Assembly: GCF_002081825.1 (NCBI RefSeq)
Contig: NZ_MUKU01000035.1
Coordinates: forward strand, 1 to 53,981
Length of the DNA stretch: 53,981 nucleotides
Direction: 5' to 3'
Origin: Chromobacterium haemolyticum
Lineage (GTDB): Bacteria > Pseudomonadota > Gammaproteobacteria > Burkholderiales > Chromobacteriaceae
Shown here: piece by piece, positions 32,492-41,510 of the stretch
How the letters are laid out: each line of letters starts with the position of its first letter
Numbering within the stretch: the stretch's first letter is position 1
Program-made: the position numbers and the translations under genes
The notes under the pieces: model-generated
What the model saw: only the letters and a program-made list of their open reading frames with translations
What the model was told of the DNA's origin: nothing
Databases searched by the model: none

Positions 32492-34198
32492 TCATTGAGC
32501 TAGCGGTGGTGTGCGCGGCGGGATCATGCGCTTGTTGCCGGTGGCTTCAAATGCGCCAGCGAAGCGCAGCAGCGCGTTGTCATCATAGGCGCGCCCCGCA
32601 AAAGTCAGCCCCACCGGCATGCCGATATCAGCCATCACCCCCATCGGTACGGTAACCGTCGGGACGCCAAGATGGCGGATGGCGAGGTTGCCATTGGCTA
32701 CCCAGACGCCGTTGCTCCAGGCGATGTCGGCGGAGCGCGGATTGACGTCTGCATCTGCCGGGCCGACGTCGGCCACGGTGGGGAACAGCACGGCGTCCAG
32801 CTTTAGCGCATCCATCCAGTCTTCCAGATCCAGCTTGCGGGTCTTTTCCAGACCACGCAGACCATCCGGCACGCTTTCAATCCGGTCATAGGACTTGAGG
32901 CCCCGCTTGGCCATGTTGACGTACTCGTCCATGCCGGCGGCCAGGTCCCCTTCGCGGTTTGGCAAGGTGCCCGGATCGTGCGGGAAGATCTTCGGACCAT
33001 CCACGTCAGCCAGTTTGTTGAGCTTGGGGTCGCCGTTGGCGCGCAGGAACTCATCGAAAGCCCAACCGGACAGCTCCCACAGCTCGTCATTGAGGAACTC
33101 AGGCGAGACGATGCCGCGGTTGAATACAGTGGGCGCGCCGGGACGATCGCCTTCACAGTTGGAAACCAGCGGAAAATCCACTTCGATGACTTCCGCTCCG
33201 GCGGCTTCCAGTGCCTGACGCGCGGCTTCCCAGAGATCGATCACCGATGCGCGGGTATGGATGCGCTGTCCGGTCGGGCCGCCGATGCCAGGCGTCTCGC
33301 TGGTGCCGGCCAGTTCGTCCTTGTTGATGTACATGCGTGGTATGCCAAAGCGCTTGCCTTTGAGTGTGTCGGGCTGAGCCAGCAGGCCGGAATAGGAATC
33401 TGGCCGGACCTCCGAGGCTTTGGGAATCTCCACCCAGGGCTGCAGGCGCCATAGGTCGCCACGGCTGATCGGGTCGTCCGCGACGATGACGTCGAGCACT
33501 TCGAGCAAGTCCGCCATGGTGCGGGCGTACGGCACGACAACGTCCATGGTCGGTGTCAATGGCCAGTTGCCGCGTACCGAGATCACCCCGCGAGACGGCG
33601 TATAGGCACACAGGCCATTGTTCGAGGCCGGGCCGCGGCCGCTTGACCAGGTCTCCTCGGCCATGCCGAAGGCGGCGAAGCTGGCGGCTGTCGCGGTGCC
33701 GGCGCCATTGGAAGAGCCGGAGGCGAACGGCGCCGTCAGGTAGTTGGCGTTGTAGGGGCTTTCGGCGCGACCGTAGCAGCCGCGCTGCATGCCGCCATTG
33801 GCCATGGGCGGCATATTGGTCTTGCCCAGGCAGATGGCGCCGGCGGCGCGCAGGCGCGCTATGGTGAAGGCATCGTGTTGGGCTAGCAGATCCTTGAACG
33901 CCGGGCTGCCTGAAGCGGCGGTCAGCCCCTGCACCAGATAGCTGTCCTTGGCGGTATAGGGAATGCCGTCCAGCGGGCTCAGCGTTTCACCACGAGCGCG
34001 ACGGGCATCGGATGCCTCGGCTTCCTTGATCGCCTCCGGATTACGCACCACCACCGCATTGAGCCTGGTCTCCGTCGCGGGGCCATCGTAGGCCTCTATC
34101 CGCGCCAGATAGGCCTTGACCAGTTCGACCGCTGTCGTACGCCCGGATTCGAGCGCGGCGCGCAGCTCGGCAATGGATAGCTCGGTCACCTCGATCAT
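32492..34198 (-). CDS. Amidase-signature family hydrolase
   Basis: This 568-residue enzyme belongs to the amidase-signature family. The Ser-cisSer-Lys triad is readable as Lys84 (PYTAKDSYLV), the cis-Ser of FASGSSNGAG (162/163) and nucleophile Ser186 (WSSGRGPAS). The signature is atypical, with SNGAG in place of SGGS. TAASGSPAFKDLLAQHDA and CLGKTNMPPMA are also typical. The start at 34198 has GGAGGT 7 bases upstream; the frame extends to 34312 without support. No signal peptide. The neighbours are a LysR regulator and agmatine deiminase. Hydrolysis of N-carbamoylputrescine or a related amide is therefore conceivable but unproven, since AguB is normally a nitrilase-family enzyme. Slightly lower GC than the core genome. 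Confidence 0.82.
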   Translation of the reverse strand: MIEVTELSIAELRAALESGRTTAVELVKAYLARIEAYDGPATETRLNAVVVRNPEAIKEAEASDARRARGETLSPLDGIPYTAKDSYLVQGLTAASGSPAFKDLLAQHDAFTIARLRAAGAICLGKTNMPPMANGGMQRGCYGRAESPYNANYLTAPFASGSSNGAGTATAASFAAFGMAEETWSSGRGPASNNGLCAYTPSRGVISVRGNWPLTPTMDVVVPYARTMADLLEVLDVIVADDPISRGDLWRLQPWVEIPKASEVRPDSYSGLLAQPDTLKGKRFGIPRMYINKDELAGTSETPGIGGPTGQRIHTRASVIDLWEAARQALEAAGAEVIEVDFPLVSNCEGDRPGAPTVFNRGIVSPEFLNDELWELSGWAFDEFLRANGDPKLNKLADVDGPKIFPHDPGTLPNREGDLAAGMDEYVNMAKRGLKSYDRIESVPDGLRGLEKTRKLDLEDWMDALKLDAVLFPTVADVGPADADVNPRSADIAWSNGVWVANGNLAIRHLGVPTVTVPMGVMADIGMPVGLTFAGRAYDDNALLRFAGAFEATGNKRMIPPRTPPLAQ

Positions 34199-34371
34199 GC
34201 TACTACCTCCACTAAGAAGACGGATTTCATGCCCATCGCGGTGACCGTTTTCCTGCAGGCGCAGGCGGGTCATGCCGCACGGTAGCCGGCGCGCGCATGG
34301 GCTGTTCTGCAATATGGCGGCTAATCTACAAGAGATAGCGTTATACGGGAAAATGATTCATTTTGATGCAC

Positions 34372-35379
34372 TTATTCATGCGGCGAATACCGGGGCAGCG
34401 CCGCATCATCGGATTCGATGAGCTTGCGCATCAAATCGCGCAGCCAGTGCAGCGCAGGATGACTATCCTGCACCGGGTGCCAGATGCAGTTAAGGTGATA
34501 GCCTGGCAACTCTTCCGGCAACGCCACCATCTTCAAGGGCCAGTAACCCGCCATCATCGCCGCTACTTTCTTGGGCAGGATAAACAAATGATCGGTGTTG
34601 CTGACGATGGCGGCTGCAGCCATATAGCTTTGGCTGTGTACCGAAATCTTGCGCTGCAAGCCGCGCTCGGCAAGAAAATCATCCATTGGCGACCCCAGAT
34701 TGCCCAGCGGCGTGTGGAAGACATGCGGCAAGGCAATCAGATCCGATAGTGTCAGTCTATCGTTCTGGAGCGGGTGATCATGGCGCAAGATGCCGATCAG
34801 CGGCTCGTTCAGCCAGGTTTCCCGGCACAGATAGCTGGGGATGGACATGTATTCGTCAAAACCCAGCAGGAAGTCGATTTCGCCGTCGGCCAGCGCCAGT
34901 TCCGGAATGTCTTCCCGCAGGATGGTGATGTCGATATGAACGTTAGGCGCGGCCTCCGCCAGTTTTTTCACCAGGGGCGGAATCAGCACGCACTCTACAT
35001 AATCCGTGGTGCACAGGGTAAAGCGGCGCGTCGATGTTGCTGGGTCAAAGGCCTCCGGCTGGCTGAAATGGCTTTGCAGCAGGCTGAGCGCCTGATGGAC
35101 GCCCTGTTGCAGATAGAGTGCTTTTTGCGTCGGCAGCATGCCGTGCGGCGAGCGCACCAGCAGCGGGTCGTCGAAGAATGTCCGCAAGCGATTGAGCGAG
35201 TGACTCATCGCCGGCTGGCTGACAAACAGTTTCTCTGCCGCCCGTGTGACACTGCGCAGGCTGATCAGGGCATCCAGTGCCAGCAACAGGTTCAGATCCA
35301 GTTGATGCAGTTTCACACCATTCACCGTATTTATGAAAGCATTCGTATTGTTCATTTGCTGAATAGTTTGGCTCTTCAT
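34372..35379 (-). CDS. LysR-family regulator (NodD/LeuO-like group)
   Basis: This 335-residue regulator has a helix-turn-helix reading LDLNLLLALDALISLRSVTRAAEKLFVSQPAMSHSLNRLRTFFDDPLLVR. The D-L-N-L-L opening and SHSLNRLR recognition helix mark the NodD/LeuO/SyrM branch. The effector domain follows (RRFTLCTTDYVECVLIPPLV). It is divergent from agmatine deiminase across about 195 bp and precedes the amidase gene on the same strand (173-bp gap). Control of one or both is likely. The start could also be the ATG at 35355 (MNNTNAF). The inducer is unknown; agmatine or its product is a fair guess from context. Confidence 0.85.
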   Translation of the reverse strand: MKSQTIQQMNNTNAFINTVNGVKLHQLDLNLLLALDALISLRSVTRAAEKLFVSQPAMSHSLNRLRTFFDDPLLVRSPHGMLPTQKALYLQQGVHQALSLLQSHFSQPEAFDPATSTRRFTLCTTDYVECVLIPPLVKKLAEAAPNVHIDITILREDIPELALADGEIDFLLGFDEYMSIPSYLCRETWLNEPLIGILRHDHPLQNDRLTLSDLIALPHVFHTPLGNLGSPMDDFLAERGLQRKISVHSQSYMAAAAIVSNTDHLFILPKKVAAMMAGYWPLKMVALPEELPGYHLNCIWHPVQDSHPALHWLRDLMRKLIESDDAALPRYSPHE

Positions 35380-35574
35380 AGACTACGCCTGTCAATCACT
35401 TCGTCGTTCATTGCAGAGGAAATCTGCAGTTCCAGAACGTTGATCCGCCCGGCGAATGTGCATTGGTCAAGCCTCCGCATCGCGCAGATCGGGAGACGTG
35501 TCGAGTCTGTCATCCGCAAATGCACGATTTATTGAATACTTCTGATGGCATTTATCAAGCCGATGGTGATCAAA

Positions 35575-36681
35575 ATGAACAATAAAACGCACAATAGCCT
35601 ACCTGCCGCCGACGGTTTTCACATGCCGGCCGAGTGGGCTGAGCATCAGGCGGTATGGATGATCTGGCCGCAGCGCCCGGATAACTGGCGCCATGCCGGA
35701 CGCGAGGCGCAACAGGCTTTTGCTGCCATCGCCAAAGCCATTTCGGCGACTACGCCCGTGTTCATGGCCGTGCCAGAACCGTTCATGTCACAGGCGCGCG
35801 CCGTCATGCCGTCCGAAGTCACCCTGGTTGCAATGAATAGCGATGACTGCTGGATGCGCGACAGCGGACCGACCATGGTGATCGATCAGGCGGGCCATCT
35901 GCGTGGCGTGGACTGGAAGTTCAATGCCTGGGGCGGCTTCAATGGCGGGCTGTACCATCCTTGGGATCAGGATAGTGAAGTGGCGGGCCAGGTGTTGGCC
36001 CACCATGGCTTTGATCGCTACCTAGCTCCGCTGGTGCTGGAAGGCGGCTCGATTCATGTCGATGGTGAAGGTACGCTGCTCACCACCGCGGAATGTCTGC
36101 TCAATCCCAATCGCAATCCGGATTTGTCCAAAGCCCAGATTGAGGCCTTGCTTTCCGAGTATCTGGATGTGACGCACTTCATCTGGTTGCCGGAAGGCGT
36201 GTTCATGGATGAAACCGACGGTCACATCGACAATATGTGCTGCTTTGCCCGTCCAGGGGAAGTTGTGCTGCACTGGGTCGACGATGAGCAGGATCCGCAG
36301 TATCCGCGTTCGCAGGCCGCCTACGAAGTGCTGTCCAAAGCGCGCGACGCCAAGGGCCGCCAGCTCAAGATCCACAAGATGCTGGCCCCGGGCCCCTTGT
36401 TCTATGAGCAGGATGAAACGGCTGGCGTGGTGGCTAGCGGGCAGGCGGTGCCGCGTGAGGTTGGCGAGCGCATGGCCGCTTCTTATGTCAATTTCCTGAT
36501 CAGCAACGGACAGATTATTTTCCCGCTTCTGGATGAGCGTACCGATGCCGCGGCAGCCAGCCGCTTGCAGGAGATCTTCCCTGAGTACCGAATTGTCGGC
36601 GTCCCGGCACGCGAGGTACTGCTTGGCGGCGGCAATATTCACTGCATAACCCAGCAAATTCCGGCAGGCAAGGCTGGCTGA
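35575..36681 (+). CDS. aguA: Agmatine deiminase
   Basis: This 368-residue enzyme converts agmatine to N-carbamoylputrescine and ammonia. It has the guanidino-group-modifying fold with [14 protein letters not shown] (substrate Asp and general motifs), [29 protein letters not shown] (His/Asp) and the nucleophile Cys357 in [12 protein letters not shown]. The number agrees with the P. aeruginosa enzyme, which supports the ATG at 35575. The upstream ATG at 35545 has no ribosome site. aguB is not adjacent. Divergent from a LysR gene and followed by a terminator, so transcribed alone. Confidence 0.94.
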   Translation: MNNKTHNSLPAADGFHMPAEWAEHQAVWMIWPQRPDNWRHAGREAQQAFAAIAKAISATTPVFMAVPEPFMSQARAVMPSEVTLVAMNSDDCWMRDSGPTMVIDQAGHLRGVDWKFNAWGGFNGGLYHPWDQDSEVAGQVLAHHGFDRYLAPLVLEGGSIHVDGEGTLLTTAECLLNPNRNPDLSKAQIEALLSEYLDVTHFIWLPEGVFMDETDGHIDNMCCFARPGEVVLHWVDDEQDPQYPRSQAAYEVLSKARDAKGRQLKIHKMLAPGPLFYEQDETAGVVASGQAVPREVGERMAASYVNFLISNGQIIFPLLDERTDAAAASRLQEIFPEYRIVGVPAREVLLGGGNIHCITQQIPAGKAG

Positions 36682-36694
36682 GGCACTATCGTGC

Positions 36695-36719
36695 ACGGCG
36701 GGTGCATTCCCGCCGTTTC
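36695..36719 (+). terminator. Intrinsic terminator of aguA
   Basis: Stem ACGGCGGG/CCCGCCGT with a 6-nt loop, then TTTCT, 14 bases after the aguA stop. The remaining 36720-36956 shows no gene. Confidence 0.75.
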
Positions 36720-36959
36720 TGTCTGCCATGCGCCGAGCTTGTGCGGAATTTTGTGCGTGGTCAGCTTATGGTTCCCAAGGTCGGCCGAGATATGGTTCCG
36801 ATCACACTATGTGACCGGAGGCCTGCCTGGGCCAAACGGCCAAGCTCGTCCTTCCGGTTTCGCGTTTCCGCCCCCTTCCGCAGTCATTCCGTTTTTCGCC
36901 TTTTTCATTCCCTGAGCTCTTGATCCAGCGAGACCTTCCGTGTTTGAAACCCTGCCTCA

Positions 36960-37099
36960 GAACGTGTTTACGATCTCGCGAGCTAAGGCGAGACAAGGCG
37001 AAAACGGTTGAGAAAGCGGAGTGTACAGACGGTACATGAGCATTTCGAAACCATTTTCAACACCGTATCGCCGACGCGCAGCAGATCGTAAACACGTTC
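36960..37099 (+). mobile_element. MITE-like inverted-repeat element, copy 4 (TSD TCA)
   Basis: The element is 140 bp with exact 17-bp terminal inverted repeats (GAACGTGTTTACGATCT at the left, its complement at the right). TCA direct repeats lie at 36957-36959 and 37100-37102. The interior matches copies 1-3. This is the only copy not on a stop codon, although it lies 50 bases beyond the 3' end of the minus-strand adhesin gene. It could serve as that operon's 3' hairpin. Confidence 0.88.
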
Positions 37100-37149
37100 T
37101 CAGACCAAGCCCACGGCACGGCGCATGGGCGGTCAGGGAGGGCACGGCT

Positions 37150-38268
37150 TCAGGGATAGGTGATCATGAAAACGGCCTTGGCATTGGCGTGGCCGGCGGT
37201 GACATTGCCGGTGCGCACATAGTGGGCGAACAGCGGCATGCTGACCATTCCGTCCAGGGGTGAACCCATGTCGAAGCTGGGCGTGCCGGCATCGTTTTCC
37301 GGCCCAAACGTGATGATGTCGCTTTCCGCGCCGGCCAGACTCCGGCTCAGTTGCAGCCCCAGGCCTTGGGCCGCGGCGACGCCTCCTTCGGGGTTGGCGT
37401 TGATGCTGAGTAGCCGGCTGATATTGCCGGGCTGGTTGGCGTCGCTGAACTGAATCTTGGGCCGGGCTTGCGCCGCGCATTTGCTGAGCTGCAGCGAGAA
37501 TTGCTGGGGCGCTTGGGTGGATGGCTGGCCCAAGGCGGGGAAGTCCGCCGGGGTGTACTGGCCCATTGGGACGGTGATGTTGGCGGTCTGTAGTTCGCAG
37601 GTGTTGGCCACGGACACGTTGATGTCCAACAGCTCGCCAAAAGAGGCCTGCTGGTAACAATCTCTTGTTACATTGCCGTTGCGGGTGGCGTCAATGTAGA
37701 AGGAGGCGCCGGCGCCGGGCACGTTCCCCACGGTGCCGCCGGGCGTGGGACCGGTCAAGATCAGTTCCTGATACAGCTGCAAGATTAGGGTGTCGGATGC
37801 TCCGCCATTCGTGCGTTCGGCGGGCTTCGAGGTCAACACGCGTTCTATAGTGGGGTCGTACGGCAGAGAGGGCTCTCCGTTCCCTGCCTGGTAGCTCCAG
37901 CGCAAACCGATGCCGGCGATATTGGTGGGAATGGTTTCATGTGGCCCAAGCTGGCCGCCGTTGCCGTGGGTCCAGGCGCCGTGGATGCGCACGATGTCCG
38001 GGCCGCCAACCTGACCTTGATATTCGCCGCGCACGGCAATGCCGCGCTTGACCAGCACGGTGCCGGGCTTGGTGTTGGCGGTAATGGTGATGGTGTTGCT
38101 GCTCAGGTCAACCCAGGGGCCGGGCTTGGTGTTGGCGAGAGTGCAGTTGCGCGCCGCCGCCGCCGCGTGGGCTGAGACGCCATGGCTAAGCAAAAGGGCG
38201 GTCAGGCAGGCCGCGCATGCGCGCCGGATAAGCCGCGCTTGTGGTGTGGAGCGGATTGCGTGGGCCAT
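37150..38268 (-). CDS. Two-domain fimbrial tip adhesin
   Basis: This 372-residue protein has a Sec signal (about 1-38, ending SAHAAAAA). A lectin-like N-terminal domain covers about 39-215. A C-terminal pilin domain begins at VANTCELQTANITVPMGQY and has the Ig-like Cys pair (Cys in ANTC and in LSKCAAQ). This is the layout of FimH-type tip adhesins. The pilin domain would be held by the chaperone encoded upstream and placed at the fibre tip by the usher. AAGGAAGG lies 6 bases before the ATG. It is the last gene of the operon, 108 bp after the TpsA gene. The receptor is unknown. Confidence 0.72.
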   Translation of the reverse strand: MAHAIRSTPQARLIRRACAACLTALLLSHGVSAHAAAAARNCTLANTKPGPWVDLSSNTITITANTKPGTVLVKRGIAVRGEYQGQVGGPDIVRIHGAWTHGNGGQLGPHETIPTNIAGIGLRWSYQAGNGEPSLPYDPTIERVLTSKPAERTNGGASDTLILQLYQELILTGPTPGGTVGNVPGAGASFYIDATRNGNVTRDCYQQASFGELLDINVSVANTCELQTANITVPMGQYTPADFPALGQPSTQAPQQFSLQLSKCAAQARPKIQFSDANQPGNISRLLSINANPEGGVAAAQGLGLQLSRSLAGAESDIITFGPENDAGTPSFDMGSPLDGMVSMPLFAHYVRTGNVTAGHANAKAVFMITYP

Positions 38269-38376
38269 TTTTCCTTCCTTGGGAACCGATGACGGTCCGC
38301 GCCGCTCCAGCGGAGGCGGCGCGAACCGGATTACAGCCTGGTCAGGCCGCCGGATAGACCGGCGGCCGGGCGGGGC

Positions 38377-41300
38377 TTAGAAGTAGTAGTAAGACGAGAT
38401 GGTGCCCTGATTGACGCCGTACAGCGGCACCAACAGCGCATTGCCCATGACTTCATTGGCGCGCATCAGGCCGTAGTTCCAACCCACCAGGCCGCCATAG
38501 GTCTGGCGCCAGCCATTGACGAAGTTGACCTTGCTGGTGGCGGTGGAGTAGTCGACGGTGCCGCCGTCTTCGTTCATGCCCACCAGGCCGCCCAGGATGC
38601 TCTCCACGCCGCCGCTGACCGCGCCGCTGGCCACGGAGCTCTGGATTTCGCTCTGGTTGAGTCCCACCAGGCCGCCGACGTTGCTGCGGTATTCGCCGCG
38701 CACATTGCCGGTGGCTTGGGCGGTGGTGATGCGGCCGGCGTTTTCGCTATTGCTGTTGACGCCCACCAGGCCGCCGACGTGGCTGGTGTTGCCGCCGGAA
38801 ACGTCGCCGGAAGCGTCCACGGACTCCAGGTTGCCGCCGTTGTAGCCTACCAGGCCGCCTACTCGGCTATTGGTCCCGCCGCTGACTTTGCCGCTGGCGC
38901 GCGCATAGCTGACGTTGCCGCTGTTGTTGCTGCCTATCAGGCCGCCCACGCGGCTGTTATGGCCGCCGGTCACCGCGCCGCGCGCTTCCGCTGTGCGGAT
39001 GTTGCCGCCGTTGTTGGTGCCGATCAGGCCGCCCAGGCTGGCGCCGGAGGTGTCGTACACCGCGCCGGTGGCGCTGACGTCTTCCAGCTCTCCGCGTTGG
39101 TTAAGGCCCACCAGGCCGCCAATGGCGGAGCTGCCCACGCCGGTGATCTTGCCGCTGGCGCTGGATTTCACGATCTGGCCGCCTTCGTTGTGGCCCACCA
39201 GGCCGCCGATGCGGCTGTCGTAGGTGGCGTATACGCTGTTGCTGGCTTGGGAGTCGATAATCCGGCCGCCTTTGGTGTAGCCCACCAGGCCGCCGACATT
39301 GACGCCGGCGCGGGCGTCGATAGCCCCGGCGGCGCTGGAGCCGCTGATTGTGCCGCCGTTGTTGAGGCCCACCAGGCCGCCCACGCCGCCGCTGCCGATT
39401 TCATTGCGCGGCATGTAGTAGGCGTACACGCGGGCATCGGTGCGGGAGGCATGGATGACGCCGCGGTTTTCCCCCACCAGGCCGCCCAGCACTTGGGTGT
39501 AGCCGTTGCCGTAGACGTTGCCGGTATAGGCGGAGTTGAACACGTCGCCGGTATTGGCGCCGATCAGGCCGCCGACGATGTTCATCGGGCTGCCGTAGGC
39601 GTTGACGGTGGCGTTGCTGGTGGCGTTGTGGACGGTGCCGGTGTTGCGGCCCACCAGGCTGCCGATTTCGACGCGGCCGGTGTAATTGGCGTAGCCGGTT
39701 ACGGAGCTGTTGATCAGGTTGACGTTGCCGATGACGCCGGCGTTGTTGGCGAACAAGCCCAGCGCCGGGCCGGCGTTCTGGATGTTCAGGCGGGTGATGT
39801 TGTTGCCCAGGCCGTCGAACACGCCGGAGAACGCCGCGCCGCCGTTGCCGCCTATGGAGTTGAACACGCGCCCGTAGCCGTCGATGGCGTTGCCCAGCAC
39901 ATAGAGGCCGTTCAGATTGGTGTTGACGGCTTGCAGTTGGGCCACGTCCTGGATCACGGTGTAACGCTTGCCGTTGGATTCGAAGCCGGCGCCCTTGCCG
40001 GACAGGGTGACGCGCTTGCCGGCGGCGACCACGCGGCCTTGGCCGGTAGTGTCTTCGTGGTTGAGCGCCAGCGAGGCGCCGGCTCCGCTCAGGCTGAGGT
40101 TGGCGTTGAGCATGACCTGTTTTTGGGCGGTCAGATCCACCGCGGCGCCTGCGCCGCTGGCGTTGAGGTCGGCATTCAGGTTGACGTTTTGCCGGTCGGA
40201 GCGCAGCGTCAGCTTATTGCCGCTGGACCAATTGATCTTGCCGTTGGCGTTGAGGTCGCCCTGAGTGCTGACCAGCTCGATATGGGTGTTGGCCAGGTTG
40301 CGCGAGACGGTGTCGCTGTAGAGGCCGCTGGACACCGGAGAAGAGGCGGAGGGGCTGAGATCCAGTTGCTCGGCGCTGACTTTCCACGTGCCGGTGCGGC
40401 CGTTGCTGGCCGCGGTGGTGACGTTGGTGGCCAGCGCAACGGTCACGGCCTTGCCTTTGACTTCGATCTGGCCGCCGTCGCCCAGGAAGCTGCCTTGAGC
40501 GCTGGCGTTAAGCGTGCCGGCCACGTTGACGCGCTGATTGTCGCCGGCGTCCAGCACGATCTTGCCGGCGCGGTTTTGCAGGGTGCGGGCTTCGATCACG
40601 CCGGTGTTGTTGACGACGTTGCGCAGGAAGTTGTCGCTGGCGCGGGCGGTCATCAGGACCTCCCCGCCGTCGGCGCGCAGCAGGTTGCCGTTGTGCACTT
40701 GGGCGTTCACGGCGGCGGCGTCCACTTGCAGATTCACCAAGCCGGAGCCGTCGAAGTTCAAGGTGAAGGCCTTGCCGCCGGCCAGGGCCACTTTGCCCAG
40801 GTTGGCCTGGATCACGCCGGTATTGCTGACGCGCGCGCCCAGCAGCGCCACCGCGCCGCCATTTTGGGCGACGAGGGCGCCCTGGTTGGAGACTTCCGCC
40901 GCGGAGTTGCCTTCAAAACGGTAGTTGCCGGCCATGAAGCGTTCGACAGAGAGGTCCTGACTGGAGGCGACCAGGCCGCCCACGTTGACTTGCGCGGTTT
41001 TGCCGAACAGCACCCCGTTGGGGTTGACCAGGAACACGCGGCCGTTGGCGTTTAGCTGCCCCATGATGTTGCTGCCGTCCACGCCCACTACGCGGTTGAG
41101 GGCGATGGAGGCGCTATTGGGCTGGTTGAAGGTGACTTTGTGGCCGTTGCCGATATTGAAGCTGTTCCAGTCGATCGCCAGTTTGTCGCTGGATTGATTG
41201 ATGGACATTTGCTTGCCGTTGTCGAACACCAAGATGTTGCCGTTGCCGGCCTTGATGCTGCCGCCGTCCGGCAAGTTGGCCGCCTGGACGTGCGCGGTCA

Positions 41301-41439
41301 GCAACAGGGCCAGGGCCGGCAGACTACGCGCCAGCAGGCGGCTGCCGCTGCCCGGCTTGCCGCGAGCGCGGCTGAGTTCGCTGCCAACGCTCCAGCACTG
41401 GCGCAGGGAATTCCAAATCAGAGCGTAATTCTTATTCAT
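38377..41439 (-). CDS. Two-partner secretion exoprotein (TpsA) with GLUG repeats
   Basis: This 1020-residue protein begins with the extended signal region (ESPR) of TpsA proteins and autotransporters: MNKNYALIWNSLRQCWSVGSELSRARG, then a Sec signal ending HVQA. The haemagglutination-activity TPS domain follows (LPDGGSI...INQSSDKLAIDWNSFNIG), with the NPNG motif at 139-142 (VFLVNPNGVLFG). After a beta-helix region come about 14 GLUG repeats (GGLVGxN type), from roughly residue 600 to the end. It is expected to cross the outer membrane through the adjacent TpsB and form a surface beta-helix adhesin. GGAG precedes the ATG. No toxin domain is seen at the C-terminus. Confidence 0.88.
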   Translation of the reverse strand: MNKNYALIWNSLRQCWSVGSELSRARGKPGSGSRLLARSLPALALLLTAHVQAANLPDGGSIKAGNGNILVFDNGKQMSINQSSDKLAIDWNSFNIGNGHKVTFNQPNSASIALNRVVGVDGSNIMGQLNANGRVFLVNPNGVLFGKTAQVNVGGLVASSQDLSVERFMAGNYRFEGNSAAEVSNQGALVAQNGGAVALLGARVSNTGVIQANLGKVALAGGKAFTLNFDGSGLVNLQVDAAAVNAQVHNGNLLRADGGEVLMTARASDNFLRNVVNNTGVIEARTLQNRAGKIVLDAGDNQRVNVAGTLNASAQGSFLGDGGQIEVKGKAVTVALATNVTTAASNGRTGTWKVSAEQLDLSPSASSPVSSGLYSDTVSRNLANTHIELVSTQGDLNANGKINWSSGNKLTLRSDRQNVNLNADLNASGAGAAVDLTAQKQVMLNANLSLSGAGASLALNHEDTTGQGRVVAAGKRVTLSGKGAGFESNGKRYTVIQDVAQLQAVNTNLNGLYVLGNAIDGYGRVFNSIGGNGGAAFSGVFDGLGNNITRLNIQNAGPALGLFANNAGVIGNVNLINSSVTGYANYTGRVEIGSLVGRNTGTVHNATSNATVNAYGSPMNIVGGLIGANTGDVFNSAYTGNVYGNGYTQVLGGLVGENRGVIHASRTDARVYAYYMPRNEIGSGGVGGLVGLNNGGTISGSSAAGAIDARAGVNVGGLVGYTKGGRIIDSQASNSVYATYDSRIGGLVGHNEGGQIVKSSASGKITGVGSSAIGGLVGLNQRGELEDVSATGAVYDTSGASLGGLIGTNNGGNIRTAEARGAVTGGHNSRVGGLIGSNNSGNVSYARASGKVSGGTNSRVGGLVGYNGGNLESVDASGDVSGGNTSHVGGLVGVNSNSENAGRITTAQATGNVRGEYRSNVGGLVGLNQSEIQSSVASGAVSGGVESILGGLVGMNEDGGTVDYSTATSKVNFVNGWRQTYGGLVGWNYGLMRANEVMGNALLVPLYGVNQGTISSYYYF

Positions 41440-41510
41440 GACAACTCCATCTTGTTGATAAGCGAAATGCGGACTCCCGTGTGAGGGAGGGTGTATCCAG
41501 CGCGGCGACG

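Noticed and set aside
32079-36700. Genomic island integrated at tRNA-Ala
   Set aside because: No integrase and no direct repeat of the tRNA 3' end found by eye; the adjoining genes have only slightly lower GC.
38560-39700. Regularly spaced similar DNA segments, considered as a CRISPR array
   Set aside because: The repeats are in-frame GLUG codons (GGLVGxN) with variable spacing and no constant repeat unit.
38716-41055. 779-residue plus-strand open frame, Ala/Val/Gly-rich
   Set aside because: Mirror of the TpsA gene; repetitive only because of the GLUG repeats on the other strand.
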